The position numbers were made by a program, and so were the translations under genes. Below, piece by piece: positions 46,265 through 55,613 of a stretch of 64,000 nucleotides of DNA. Under the pieces are notes generated by a model. It saw only the letters and a program-made list of their open reading frames with translations, was not told where the DNA came from and ran no database searches. Source of the DNA: JAWKTT01 sp041398965. GTDB taxonomy: Bacteria > Planctomycetota > Planctomycetia > Planctomycetales > Planctomycetaceae. The number at the start of each line of letters is the position of its first letter. Position 1 is the first letter of the stretch. The stretch lies in assembly GCA_041398965.1 (NCBI GenBank), contig JAWKTT010000003.1, positions 186,001 through 250,000 of the forward strand, read 5' to 3'.

Positions 46265-48364
46265 ATGGCAGCTCAGACAGTTTCACGGCCAATCAAGGCC
46301 TCTCTCGCAATACTCGCTTTGGTCTTTCTTGGGGTCGCGGGGGCTCGGTCGTTGTCTTCGGCCGAACCTGTCGATCAAGAAACTGCAAGGCTCGTCACGT
46401 TGATGGTCAACCGGTTCCACATCAACCGGCCCGAAATCGACGATGCCGCTTCTGCGGCTTTTCTCGACACCTACCTGAAGGATCTCGACCCGCTGCATCT
46501 TTACTTCTTGCAGTCCGACATCGACGAATTCAACAAGCATCGTACGACGCTCGATGACGAACTGGCCCGGGGAGACGTCGAGTTCGGCTATATGGTGCAT
46601 GCCCGGTATGTCGAGAAGGTCCTCGCTCAATGCGATTTGGCCGACAAACTGATCGACATGGAACATGACTTCACCATTGAAGAAACCAAAGAGGCGGACT
46701 ACTCGAAGCTCGACTGGGCGAAGTCTCAAGCGGAACTCAACGAACGCTGGCGCAAGTTTGTGAAGTACGACTTGCTGCTCTCGAAAATCGCCGATCAGGA
46801 CATGAAGAAGGAAAAGGAAGACCTGCACAAGCGATACCGCAACATGCGACGCATCGTGCAGCAACGCGGGAAGTTTGACATCCTCGAAATCTATCTCTCG
46901 TCGATGACCCGCTGCTTCGATCCTCATTCGAGCTATATGTCGCCACAGAGCTACGAAGATTTTCAAATCGACCTCAGCCTGAGCCTCGACGGTATCGGGG
47001 CGGCACTGCGGGCCGATGATGGTTACACCGTCGTCGCCAGCATTGTCCCGAACGGAGCCGCCGACAAAGACAAGCGATTGAAGGTTGGCGATCGCATCAT
47101 CGGCGTCGGCCAAGTCGACCCGAAAACCGGCGAGCATGGAGAGATCGAAGACATCTACGAACAGAAGTTGAGCGAGATTGTCCGAAAGATTCGTGGACCT
47201 CGTGGAACCAAACTGCTGTTGAAGGTGCAACTCGAGGGGGGGACCGAAACTAAGGTCTACGAGATCACTCGCCAGAAAATCGAACTGACAGAAGCAGCCG
47301 CACACGGTGAGATCATTGACTGCGCAGCCCGCGTCGGACGTCCAGGGAAAGTTGGGGTGATCTATCTGCCGCAGTTCTATCGAGACTTCGCCGCAGCCCA
47401 GCGAGGAGACAAGAACTTCAAGTCTGCTGCTCGGGACATGAAGGAGTTTCTCGACCAGTTCCGCGAAGCGGGTGTCGATCTGGTCATTGTCGATCTTCGC
47501 AACAACACGGGGGGCTCGCTGACCGAGGCAATTGACATCTCGGGGCAGTTCATCGATCGTGGCCCCGTTCTCCAGGTTCGCGATTCGACATCGAGCTCAT
47601 CGCAAGTCCTCGAAGACGAAGACTCGGGCACTCTCTGGAATGGTCCGTTGGTTGTCGTCTGCAATCGGATGTCCGCCTCGGCATCGGAAATCTTCGCGGG
47701 GGCAATGAAGGACTACAATCGAGCCATCATCGTTGGTGACACGACAACGCACGGCAAAGGGACCGTGCAAAACCTGATGGACGTCGCCCCAAATCAGTTG
47801 TTCCGCACCAGTCGGGACAACATCCGCGGAGAACTCAAGGTGACGATTCAGCAGTTCTATCGAGTCAACGGAGACAGCACACAAAACCGGGGTGTGATCT
47901 CGGATATCATGCTGCCTTCGCTGCTCGACCAGTCGGAATCGGGTGAATCATTCCTCGAACATGCCCTCCCGTTCGACTCGATTCCCCCCGCCAAGTACGT
48001 CAAGAACCGCTTCGTGACACCGGAAATCATCGCCGATGTGAAACAGCGAAGCCAGCAACGGGTCGCTGCCAGCAAAGACTTCACGACCATGCAAAACGTC
48101 ATCGCCCGCTACCTGGAGAAGAAAAATCGCAAGGTAGTCTCTCTCAACGAAACGAAGCTCAAGGCCGAGCGGGAACTCGACAAGGCCGTGCAGAAAATGG
48201 GGGGAGAACTTGACCCCGAGAAGGAAGCGGAGAAAGAATTGGAAGCCGAGCAGAACGGCACCAAACCAGTCTTCCCGGATAACTACTACAACTCAGAACT
48301 CCTCAACATTTCGCTCGATTACCTGCAAGACCTGAAAGCCTTCGCAGCGGCCAAAGCCAGGTAA
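46265..48364 (+). CDS. prc: carboxy-terminal (tail-specific) protease Prc
   Basis: 699 residues from ATG 46265 (the frame continues upstream but overlaps the LarA-like gene). A signal or anchor segment (KASLAILALVFLGVAGARS) is followed by a helical N-domain, a PDZ domain near residues 230-330 (GIGAALRADDGYTVVASIVP), and the S41 peptidase core with VDLRNNTGGSLTEAIDISGQ, RMSASASEIFAGAMKDYNRA (catalytic Ser region 470-475), and HGKGTVQNL with the general base Lys498. C-terminal residues 600-699 form a helical domain rich in Lys/Glu. Prc acts in the periplasm, cutting proteins with apolar C-termini. Length fits the long Tsp form (650-700). Confidence 0.95.
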   Translation: MAAQTVSRPIKASLAILALVFLGVAGARSLSSAEPVDQETARLVTLMVNRFHINRPEIDDAASAAFLDTYLKDLDPLHLYFLQSDIDEFNKHRTTLDDELARGDVEFGYMVHARYVEKVLAQCDLADKLIDMEHDFTIEETKEADYSKLDWAKSQAELNERWRKFVKYDLLLSKIADQDMKKEKEDLHKRYRNMRRIVQQRGKFDILEIYLSSMTRCFDPHSSYMSPQSYEDFQIDLSLSLDGIGAALRADDGYTVVASIVPNGAADKDKRLKVGDRIIGVGQVDPKTGEHGEIEDIYEQKLSEIVRKIRGPRGTKLLLKVQLEGGTETKVYEITRQKIELTEAAAHGEIIDCAARVGRPGKVGVIYLPQFYRDFAAAQRGDKNFKSAARDMKEFLDQFREAGVDLVIVDLRNNTGGSLTEAIDISGQFIDRGPVLQVRDSTSSSSQVLEDEDSGTLWNGPLVVVCNRMSASASEIFAGAMKDYNRAIIVGDTTTHGKGTVQNLMDVAPNQLFRTSRDNIRGELKVTIQQFYRVNGDSTQNRGVISDIMLPSLLDQSESGESFLEHALPFDSIPPAKYVKNRFVTPEIIADVKQRSQQRVAASKDFTTMQNVIARYLEKKNRKVVSLNETKLKAERELDKAVQKMGGELDPEKEAEKELEAEQNGTKPVFPDNYYNSELLNISLDYLQDLKAFAAAKAR

Positions 48365-48433
48365 CTCCCAGCGGAACGACCGCAGCAGTCACAGAGCCGA
48401 AAGCGGTCTCCTAAGACCGCACCGACAAACCCC

Positions 48434-48466
48434 AAGCGACCCGGTAGCCAGGCCACCGGGTCGCTT
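48434..48466 (+). terminator. probable terminator of prc
   Basis: AAGCGACCCGGT (48434-48445) and ACCGGGTCGCTT (48455-48466) form a perfect 12-bp stem with the loop AGCCAGGCC, 70 bp past the prc stop. The tail is CACTTTATG, so the T-run is weak. Confidence 0.6.
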
Positions 48467-48573
48467 CACTTTATGACGCCCCGGAACAATGTCTATCCCA
48501 TGCCATTGTCCGCTCTGTGACTCTCCACGGCCCAGGATTCTCAACCGCCGTCAGCAATTGCATCCCATATCAC

Positions 48574-48623
48574 GTTGAAAAATGAACGTGGGTCAGATTT
48601 TCCAATCTGACAAGAGCATCTCC
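48574..48623 (+). repeat. ERIC-like palindromic repeat, partial copy
   Basis: Only the left part of the family I unit: GTTGAAAAATGAACGTGGGT followed by CAGATTTTCCAATCTGACAA and GAGCATCTCC. Confidence 0.8.
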
Positions 48624-48626
48624 CCG

Positions 48627-48711
48627 AATCGGAGGCGTCAGCCGACGCGAGACTCCTTCTCCCCCGCTGACGACGCTCCGACTTCAGTCGTCGTCCCCAC
48701 GGGGGGAGAAG
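48627..48711 (-). repeat. family III repeat, inverted orientation
   Basis: GGAGGCGTCAGCCGACGCGA and GACTCCTTCTCCCCCGCTGA, ending GGGGGGAGAAGG, is the reverse complement of the module at 18340-18425 with changes. Confidence 0.65.
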
Positions 48712-48899
48712 GTCAATACTGTTCGGCACAGAGACTGCGGAGGCGGAGCCGGCACGAGGCTCCTTCTCTCCCGTGATAGTCGTGCCACTTCAGGACGCAT
48801 GCTAACGGGGGATAAGGTTGGGATGAGGGGGGAGCGGTGGACGCTCATGCGGTCGTCTTGCGAAGTGGATACCTCACACGGCTTGTGGCCGCAATCATG

Positions 48900-48951
48900 G
48901 TCGCCTTTCGCTCCGCGAAAGGGGCGCTGCTTTCGCGGAGCGAAAGGGGAC
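48900..48951. repeat. REP-like hairpin, family II, copy 3
   Basis: 22-bp arms as at 13786 with a single mismatch (GGGGAC versus GGCGAC at the end) and the same 8-base loop GGGCGCTG, plus the same following GACAAACAGG. Confidence 0.9.
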
Positions 48952-49448
48952 AAACAGGCGCTCACGACGCGTCGATGTTGCAGAGTCATACTCGGTTACA
49001 GAGCAAGACTCGAACCGCATGCCCCCTCACCCCGGCCCTCTGATATGGAAGGACCGGTCAAGTGTGGGGGGGGCTTTTTCTGTTTGACTGAAAGGGGGGC
49101 GTCAGGTCATGATTTTCTCCTGGGGATGGCAGCGGGCCGGTGGGGGTGGGAGACTGGTACTCTGAGATACGCGTTGGTTACCGCAAGGCAAGGTTTCGTC
49201 TGGGAGGAACCTCAGTCTCCAGGACGAGCGTGTTCCTGTGAAGGAATGCTCAAGAGGGCATCGAGGGTGCTTCCCGTTCGTCGGTCTCCACACCGCCACG
49301 GCGTCGTTGTCGTCTCCTTGGGGGGCAGTCGGTTGTTGTCATCGTTGTCTTCTTCGTAGACATCTCACAACATCATCCTACAAAGAATAATCTCTGGCAA
49401 ATGATGCTGTCGTATCGATGTAACATTATCCTAGTTAGAACATCATCG

Positions 49449-50645
49449 TCACAATTCTGTTGGGAGTGGTGTCTGTTCGCGTTTCGTGTTGCTGTTTGTC
49501 ATGATCATGCTTCGCCCGTTTTGAGGTCGCTGGTGGGGAAGTCTGTTCGCGATGCAGACGCTGCGTGGTGATCGCGGCGGACCACAGGAACCCCGCCAAC
49601 TGCGGGCCAGCCGCGGTGACGATCTTCGTGGCAGACTTTGATTCGCTGCAACTTCAGCGAGCGTTTTCGCAGCTCGCCAAAGCAGCGCGTTGTCGGCGAT
49701 GTCGATGACCTCCTGAGGCAGACTCGCGCTGCTGTAACAGTGCGAGGCTCGCGTTTGGTCGGGCATGATAATAGTGCCAGGCTGCTTCGATCAGCAGACG
49801 TCGCACATGGCGGTTGCCGCTCTTGGTGATCCCACCCTGACGACGTGTTGGACCGCTCGATTGCTGGGAACCAGCCGACAAACGACATGAACTTCGCCGC
49901 TGTCGGGAATCGTTCAAAAGTCACAATCTCTGCGACAATTCCGACGGCCGTCAACTCCTGAATTCCGCAGAACGCCTGCAAGTTCTGCACCAGCGGGCCG
50001 GAGTCGCCAGTCGGCCAGTGCGTCATGGATGTCGGCGTTGAGTCGGGTGATGCGGGACTGGGCTTGGTCTGCCGTGGCGATGGCGTCGGCCAACAGTTGA
50101 TTCTGTGCTTCGAAGTCAAACGTCTGCCGACGAATCTGACGACCAGTGCGTCTTGGTCCAATGCGAAACACCTTCGGTGAAGCGCTCTCGTCCCTGACGC
50201 AACAGAAACTTGAGTAACTGCTGCCGGATGCGCCGTTCGCAAAGACGAGCATCATCCCGCGCACGCACCAAGTCGCGGATCGCTTCGGTCGCGGCATCGG
50301 GAATCCAGATGGTCACCAAGTCGCCCGATCGCAAGAAGTGGCCAGCCTTGGCACGTCGATCCGTCTTCACGCGACCCGCTGCTGCGGCACCATCGACGGC
50401 GAAACGACCACACAGTCCAACTCTCTCCTCTAAGAACCTTTGCAACCCATACCCCGTCGGCCCCGCCTCGTAACAGACCTTTAACGAACCAAGCGGCCCC
50501 AAAGTTCGCAACAACTTCAACACCTGAGTGCTCCATCGAACGGCAACCGCTCAAGAACTCTGCGCCGCCGCATCCCCACATCGGCAACCGCCACCGAAAT
50601 CGAATCTTTATGGACATCAAGCCCCACGTATCGTAACGTCATCAT
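49449..50645 (-). pseudogene. decayed IS110-family transposase
   Basis: The start at 50645 gives MMTLRYVGLDVHKDSISVAV, the N-terminal DEDD domain of IS110 transposases. It continues in other frames as YEAGPTGYGLQRFLEERVG and DRRAKAGHFLRSGDLVTIWI, then LQAFCGIQELTAVGIVAEIV, FVGWFPAIERS and GGITKSGNRHVRRLLIEAAW (Transposase_20). Several frameshifts interrupt it, so it is inactive. Intact IS110 transposases are 320-400 residues, matching this 1.2-kb span. IS110 elements lack inverted repeats, and I could not define the ends. Confidence 0.88.
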
Positions 50646-50741
50646 CGGACCAGCCTCACTGTTATGGCTCTGGAAATCGGGAACAGCAATCACCCAAATT
50701 CTAACCCACGCACCCAGTGATCGCCGGTCCTTCCATTCTGT

Positions 50742-50790
50742 CTCCCCCACTGGAAATCCCTATGAAATAGGGACGTCGACAGTGGGGGAG
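50742..50790. repeat. hairpin of family III
   Basis: CTCCCCCACTG (50742-50752) pairs with CAGTGGGGGAG (50780-50790), and inside it CCCTAT-GAA-ATAGGG (50758-50772) forms a second perfect hairpin. A GTCGAC follows, as in the other family III copies. Confidence 0.75.
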
Positions 50791-50920
50791 AGGGAGAGAT
50801 GTGGTTCAACCCACATCACAAGAATCGTGCCGAACAGTATTGGGGAGAAGGTCGGGTTGAGGGGGCGAACAGTGACCTTCCGTTCCGGGAATTCGCCCCA
50901 TCGACGCCGCATCGTATCAC

Positions 50921-51048
50921 CCCGTCGATGAACGACCGTGGGGCAGATTTCCAATCTGACAAGAGCAACTTGTACGCCCTTTTGCCGAGACGTCCAACGG
51001 CACCATGTCAGGCTGAATGGCCTGACCCACCGTTTTCAACAGGCTGTT
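50921..51048 (+). repeat. ERIC-like palindromic repeat, copy 4
   Basis: 128 bp from CCCGTCGATGAACGACCGTG to CCCACCGTTTTCAACAGGCT plus GTT. Internal palindrome CAGATTTCCAATCTG. Its right edge touches the left terminal repeat of the IS1380 element. Confidence 0.88.
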
Positions 51049-51138
51049 AGCCCGGATTATTCATGGGGTGTCGAGAAATGGCCTGGTGTTGCGTTTAAGA
51101 GTTTGTGAGTCGACAACTTTCCCGCAAGCACGGAGGCC

Positions 51139-52971
51139 GTGATGAGTTTACAGGGTGTGTGGTCGGAATGTCTGGAGTTTCATCCTCAAAAGCGTCTGGT
51201 TGTGGAAAATTCTGGAGGCAGGTTGTCGAGTGATGCCGGGTTGCTGCTGGTCCGCGAACTGGATGAACGGCTGGGTCTTACGGAGCAGTTTGCCGCGGTC
51301 ATCGAGGAGTGGCGGCGGGAGCCGACTCACTCATTGCTGTCGATGGTTCGTCGTGCCGCATCTATGGGTGTCTGCATGGGAATTGTCGGTGACAGATGTC
51401 GAGGCCGAACGTTGACCGGATGGACCGCGGACGACGCAGATTCGGCGGATATTCGCCGATCGAGGACGATCGACGGGAACTCTGGACGAATGGGCAACGG
51501 AGAGACGGCAGCCTTCCAAGGAAAAAGGGGTCCACGGATGACGACGGATGGAGAAGGGATGAAAGGACGGATTCGCTTACGACCAGCCGCCCCCCTTTTC
51601 GGGAAACTACGGTGAGCATCCGTCCTTTATCTGTCTTCATCCGTGGCTCCCCTGATTGAGCCGGAGCCGCGTCGTCGTGAGTTGGAAGTCTCTGAGTCGC
51701 CCTCTTCCCTTCTCGAAATCCGCGAACATCCGCCAAATTCGCGTCATCCGTGGTCCATCCTGTGTCGCCCAAAGATTCCACCGACAATCGAGACGCACAC
51801 ACCATCTATGGCATCATCGCTGGTTACGAAGATCAGAACGACCACGACACGTTGCGTACGATCCGGTCTTTCAGCTGGTGTGATCGCCTACCCGAAGCGG
51901 GGCGGAAACCGTATCGCGCCGACGCTCTCGCGGTTCGAGAACGGGGTCAGCATCCCCGCGCTGTTTCGTTTGCGGGAGTTGATGGTGGATCAGTTCCTCG
52001 ACCTTCCTGACACGCCACCTCGCGGCTGGTGCTCGATCTGGATGGCTTCGATGACCTGGCCCACGGCCAGCAACAGCTGACGTTGTTTCACGGTTATTAC
52101 GAGCAGAACTGGTATTTCCGCTCATCATCACCAACGACAGACGGGACTGGTGGTGATGGTCTCGCTCAGGCATGACTGCGCATGCGTCACTGGCGGCCGA
52201 TGAAGACTTGGAGTTTGTCGTGACGAAGATGCGTCGCTGCTGGCCGGATGTCGACATCGAAGTCCGCGCCGACAGCGGCTTCGGAGTCCTGCGATGTACG
52301 AAGTCTGCGAACGGCTGAGAGTGTGGTACACCTTCGGAATTGGCATGAATTCCCGTCTCAAACGGAGAGCGAAGACCTTTCTGGAGACCGCTGTCACCGA
52401 ATACGGGCGAACCGACCAGAAGCAACGACTGTTCACGGCCCTGACCGATCAGGCTCAGACCTGGATCGTCCTCGATCAGCTCGATCAAGGCGGATGTCAT
52501 GCGGTCGGCACCAACCGACGGGCCAGTCGACGAACCGTCCCGGAGCGATGATCCTGCCTCAAGGTTGGCATCTACGATGAGTATGTTCAGCGTGGCGAAA
52601 GCGAGAACCGCAACAAGGAGTTGAAGATCGACCTGTGTGGAGAACGACTGAGCGATCATCGCTTCATGGCGAACTTGTTTCGATTCATGATGCACGCCGC
52701 TGCGCTCAACCTGCTGATCCGCCTGCGACGCACACTGCCCGAGGTTCCGCCGCAGGATCGTCGCCGTGCTCCCCTCCCCGATGCCGAGCGTCCCGGCCCC
52801 GCCACCGGCGCGGAACTCCGCCACGCTCAACCGGCCACGTGGCGATTGCGACTGATCAAGGTCGCCGCGGAAGTGCTCGTCAGTTGCCGACGGGTGTTGA
52901 TCCGCCTGAGCAGCGCCTGGCCCGGCCTGCCCACCTGGCGCGTGGTCCTGCAAACCGTCCAACCCTGTTGA
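51139..52971 (+). pseudogene. IS1380-family transposase, disrupted by insertion and frameshifts
   Basis: N-terminus in 51142-51358 (FHPQKRLVVENSGGRLSSDA, GLLLVRELDERLGLTEQF). After the inserted element the protein resumes at IYGIIAGYEDQNDHDTLR (about 51805), then LSRFENGVSIPALFRLRELM, LDGFDDLAHGQQQLTLFHGY-type sequence, ADSGFGV, WYTFGIGMNSRLKR, and RGESENRNKELKIDLCG with RLSDHRFMANLFRFMMHAAA, all in changing frames, to the stop at 52969-52971. The DDE transposase fold of this family needs one continuous frame, so it is dead. Without the insertion it would be about 460 residues. Confidence 0.9.
51368..51802. mobile_element. MITE-like element, copy 2 (435 bp), inside the IS1380 transposase gene
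   Basis: Begins GTGTCTGCATGGGAATTGTC and ends CAATCGAGACGCACACAC; the ends are imperfect inverted repeats sharing ATTGTCGGTG. Both flanks are CATCTATGG (51359-51367 and 51803-51811), a perfect 9-bp duplication of the transposase sequence encoding IYG. It is 111 bp longer than copy 1, mainly through extra CATCCGTGG-like internal sequence. No gene of its own. Confidence 0.92.
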
Positions 52972-53240
52972 CGCCCCTGCTCCGTCGTCGCCACCCAGAA
53001 CCCGTCCGCCAATCCATCATCACCCAGGGAGGAGGCCCCTCCGCACCCACCCACCCAAAAACACCACACCCAGAACAATCAACAACAACACCCAAAAAAC
53101 AGCAACCTCATGAATAATCCGGGCTAGCGACCAAGGTAACCGGGCGGCGGCCAGAAACCTTGGTCTTGTAAAATGTCGCGGCCGGCCGCTCCGATTGACT
53201 GCCGTGTTCGGCACTGCGCCAAAACGCGGCTTTCGACTTG

Positions 53241-54128
53241 CTAAGAAATGAAATACTTAGACAGGATGCTTTCGAGTTGAGCGACGGCCTTTCTGACCTG
53301 ATCTCCTGCGAGTGTACCTTCGCCGGGTTTACCTTCGTCGAAAAGACCGAATGCTCGCGCGGCGCTCAATAGATCGGCCTCGAGGGAAGTTGGTTGTTCG
53401 GGCGTATCATCTTTGAAAAGACCGAGTGCTCGCTGTTCGCCAGGCAGGACGTGCTCTCGGAGATATTCTTCGACGGACATTTCCTCATCGCATAAGTTGG
53501 AGAAGATGCCATGGACATCGCTGGGTGCTCCTCCTTCGAATAACATCGTGAGCAACGTGAAATCATTCATGCCATCGACCATTTGGCAACACGCTGCGCG
53601 GAATGCAGGAACCGCGACGAAATCCCAATCGACACCTGCCGCGATCATTTTCTTTACTTGCTCCAGCTTGCCATTTTCGCACGCATTCACGAACTTCTTT
53701 TCGTTTGACGGCGGCGTTTTTTTCGGCGTTGTCAGCATCGCCAGGAACTCATCGAATGAGGCGGCGACCTCTTCGCATTCCGCCCCAAACATGCCGATGC
53801 CCCCTTCGCAGTTCGTGTGGATGATGACCTTCTCGCCATCCATCACAAGCAAATCCACCTGATCCGCCCACCCGATGGGGAGTTGGTGTTTGGGGAGATT
53901 CACTTCACTCCAGTATTGCTCGGCAACTCGCAAAACCTTGGCCAGGCTCAAGATTGACGTCACGGAAAAATCGTGACGCGGGATTTTCTTGGGCGTCGGC
54001 ACTCCGCCGTTGGTTGTGAGCAGAAAATCCCGGAACTGTTGCGGGATGGATAAGCCCAGCTTTCTCTCGGCGCTCACGATGTCGTCAGCGGTCAAGGCTT
54101 TTCCAACTTTGCTCCAAGTGACAGACAT
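53241..54128 (-). CDS. SMI1/KNR4 (SUKH)-type protein with ankyrin-like region
   Basis: 295 residues; ATG 54128 after GGAG. The first ~130 residues match the SUKH/SMI1-KNR4 fold: VGKALTADDIVSAERKLGLS, IPQQFRDFLLTTNGGVPTPK, and a later FGAECEEVAASFDEFLAML. The rest (KFVNACENGKLEQVKKMIAA, then LLTMLFEGGAPSD) looks like ankyrin-type helical repeats. SUKH domains are widespread immunity proteins of polymorphic toxin systems, but toxin genes are not adjacent; a stand-alone role is possible. It lies between IS1380 and another decayed gene, in DNA that looks less GC-rich, so recent acquisition is likely. Confidence 0.85.
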   Translation of the reverse strand: MSVTWSKVGKALTADDIVSAERKLGLSIPQQFRDFLLTTNGGVPTPKKIPRHDFSVTSILSLAKVLRVAEQYWSEVNLPKHQLPIGWADQVDLLVMDGEKVIIHTNCEGGIGMFGAECEEVAASFDEFLAMLTTPKKTPPSNEKKFVNACENGKLEQVKKMIAAGVDWDFVAVPAFRAACCQMVDGMNDFTLLTMLFEGGAPSDVHGIFSNLCDEEMSVEEYLREHVLPGEQRALGLFKDDTPEQPTSLEADLLSAARAFGLFDEGKPGEGTLAGDQVRKAVAQLESILSKYFIS

Positions 54129-54344
54129 CGCTATTCTCCAAAACGGAAAACGAAATTCAACAACTGAATTCTAACCCGGTGTCAGTTACACGTGCCTAAC
54201 GCTATCCGTAACGGGCTCGCCGCCAGTCACGTCGAGCCGAACAAAGTCTCGCGCAGCCGGCGGCTCTGTGTTGACGGCGTTGTTACGCGTCGTGATTATG
54301 AAACTTTTCCGCAAGCCATTGCAAGCGTTATGCCACCCGTCTCA

Positions 54345-55158
54345 CTATCGCCAATAGTAGAACAGGTTGCCCTTGTAGTTGTTGTCCAGATTCTCCTTGC
54401 TGTCAAACCGCAATCGAAACGAGTCCTCGGTAAGGTAACCGAATTCGTCGTATTGCTTTACGGCGTCGAAGCACCGTTGAGATAGTTGCGTGCACGTGCC
54501 GTCAGCCGTGCATTGTGTGATTTCGTCGTCGGTGTACAGGAATGCTACAAGCGCGCGAGAGAAACGATCAATTTGCCAGACCGTGTCCTTGAAGTCGTTT
54601 GTAATTCGCTTCGCATCACGCTGAAGAAAAGCGGAGCACGCCCTCCCAAGACATTCATCCGAGAAGTTGTCGAGTATCAGGTGTACGTTATCGGATTCAA
54701 GGTCTGGATGAACGGAAGCGATCTTTTTGAATCGTCGTACGACCTTATCGCGAACATCAGGACGAATCGTTGTCGCGTCCGTCTTCCACGACTCCTAGTC
54801 CTTGTCGGTTTCGAGAATCACGTTAAGACGTGGGCGGCCTTCTGCAGGACCGATTTCGATGTGATCCTGCACGATGTGGACGACGCTGACGTTGAATTCA
54901 GACGAAATCCAATGCGCAATTCAGCGAGTCCTGTGTGGAGACTGCATTCGCCGAGCTTGGCGGAATGTGCAACGGCGAAAAGTTCAGAGTTGCCGAAAAG
55001 CATTGCGTCTTTCTTGTGGCATAACTTGGTTATCTCTCAACAATCTGCATTGAGAATACTGCCTGCTCTCATGGCGGTCAATCTTATGTATGGATTGGAG
55101 ATGCGTCGAATTTGGTGCGTGAATTGACTGAGTGATGCTTGTGTGGCGAACTTTTCAT
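54345..55158 (-). pseudogene. decayed gene of unknown family, not visible as an ORF
   Basis: On the minus strand, AAGGAG precedes ATG 55158 (MKSSPHKHHS...). After frameshifts and a TGA the frame reads LFGNSELFAVAHSAKLGE, then after another frameshift SSEFNVSVVHIVQDHIEIGP and PRLNVILETDKD, an in-frame TAG at 54795-54797, and then without any further break through SWKTDATTIRPDVRDKVVRR, HPDLESDNVHLILDNFSDEC, DTVWQIDRFSRALVAFLYTD and FDSKENLDNNYKGNLFYYWR to a stop at 54345-54347. The last 150 codons have natural composition and no start codon, which is why gene finders skip them. I do not recognise the family. It may be an accessory or toxin-like gene linked to the SUKH gene downstream. Confidence 0.65.
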
Positions 55159-55289
55159 GGGAAACTCCTTGAACAGTTCAGGAGGGCTTTTGAGTCTTGC
55201 CAGGTGGCCGAGCCGAGCAATCGCTGGGGGACTCAGCGGTTGACGACATGATCTTCACCCTCTTCGTCGTTAAAACGTAGTCTGATGCC

Positions 55290-55452
55290 GGAGTGTCGAT
55301 CACGAGGGAGAAGGTCGGGTTGAGCGGGCGAACAGGGACCCTTCGTTCGGCGAATTCGCTTAATCGATGCCACTTTGTATTCCCCCTCACCCCGGCCCTC
55401 TCCCTCGCTGGAAAGTCCTTCAAAGTGGGAACGTCGACAGTGGGGGGAGGAG
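55290..55452. repeat. family III related repeat block
   Basis: GGGAGAAGGTCGGGTTGAGC and GGGCGAACAGGGACC match 50844-50880, followed by CCCCTCACCCCGGCCCTCTC and AACGTCGACAGTGGGGGGAG. The region upstream of the FkbM gene from 55159 to 55613 otherwise holds nothing I can identify. Confidence 0.65.
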
Positions 55453-55613
55453 GAAAGGCTGACGACAAAGATCACCAGCTGGCGAGGATCACATTCCAGG
55501 GAATGCAACCGCACTCGGCGGGTGGGGGGGATTGGTCTTTCCTGTCGGCGGAAACTTGCTTACGCTTCCGCGTGTCGTGCTCGGTATGCCCTCTTAGGAA
55601 GGGGGAATCGTGG

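Larger units (their letters stand above)
48365..49448. other. intergenic repeat zone between prc and the IS110 remnant
   Basis: About 1.1 kb holding a terminator-like hairpin, half of an ERIC-like repeat (48574-48623), an inverted family III module (48627-48711) and a REP-like hairpin (48900-48951). No gene is credible; the longest frame (48799-49359, plus) crosses repeats. Confidence 0.7.
51048..53126 (+). mobile_element. IS1380-family insertion sequence, interrupted
   Basis: Terminal inverted repeats TAGCCCGGATTATTCATG at 51048-51065 and its exact reverse complement at 53109-53126. Total 2079 bp; removing the 435-bp insertion and one 9-bp duplication gives 1635 bp, the usual size for IS1380. 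It abuts the ERIC-like repeat on its left. Flanking 4-mers (TTAG/CTAG if the ends are moved inward) are only nearly identical, so the target duplication is unclear. Confidence 0.9.

Noticed and set aside
46283..47305. 340-codon minus-strand frame
   Set aside because: Antisense to the prc gene, which has clear S41 motifs.
48799..49359. 186-codon plus-strand frame
   Set aside because: It crosses the REP-like hairpin and other repeats, with no ribosome binding site and no motif.
51871..52962. 363-codon minus-strand frame
   Set aside because: Antisense to the IS1380 transposase; the plus strand reads as transposase through frame changes.
52972..53240. Plus-strand frames after the IS1380 transposase stop
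   Set aside because: They span the IS end and a short GACCAAGGT/ACCTTGGTC hairpin (53129-53165); no gene is supported.
54486..55127. 213-codon plus-strand frame
   Set aside because: Antisense to the decayed minus-strand gene, whose 150-codon C-terminal part has more natural composition and acidic/aromatic motifs.
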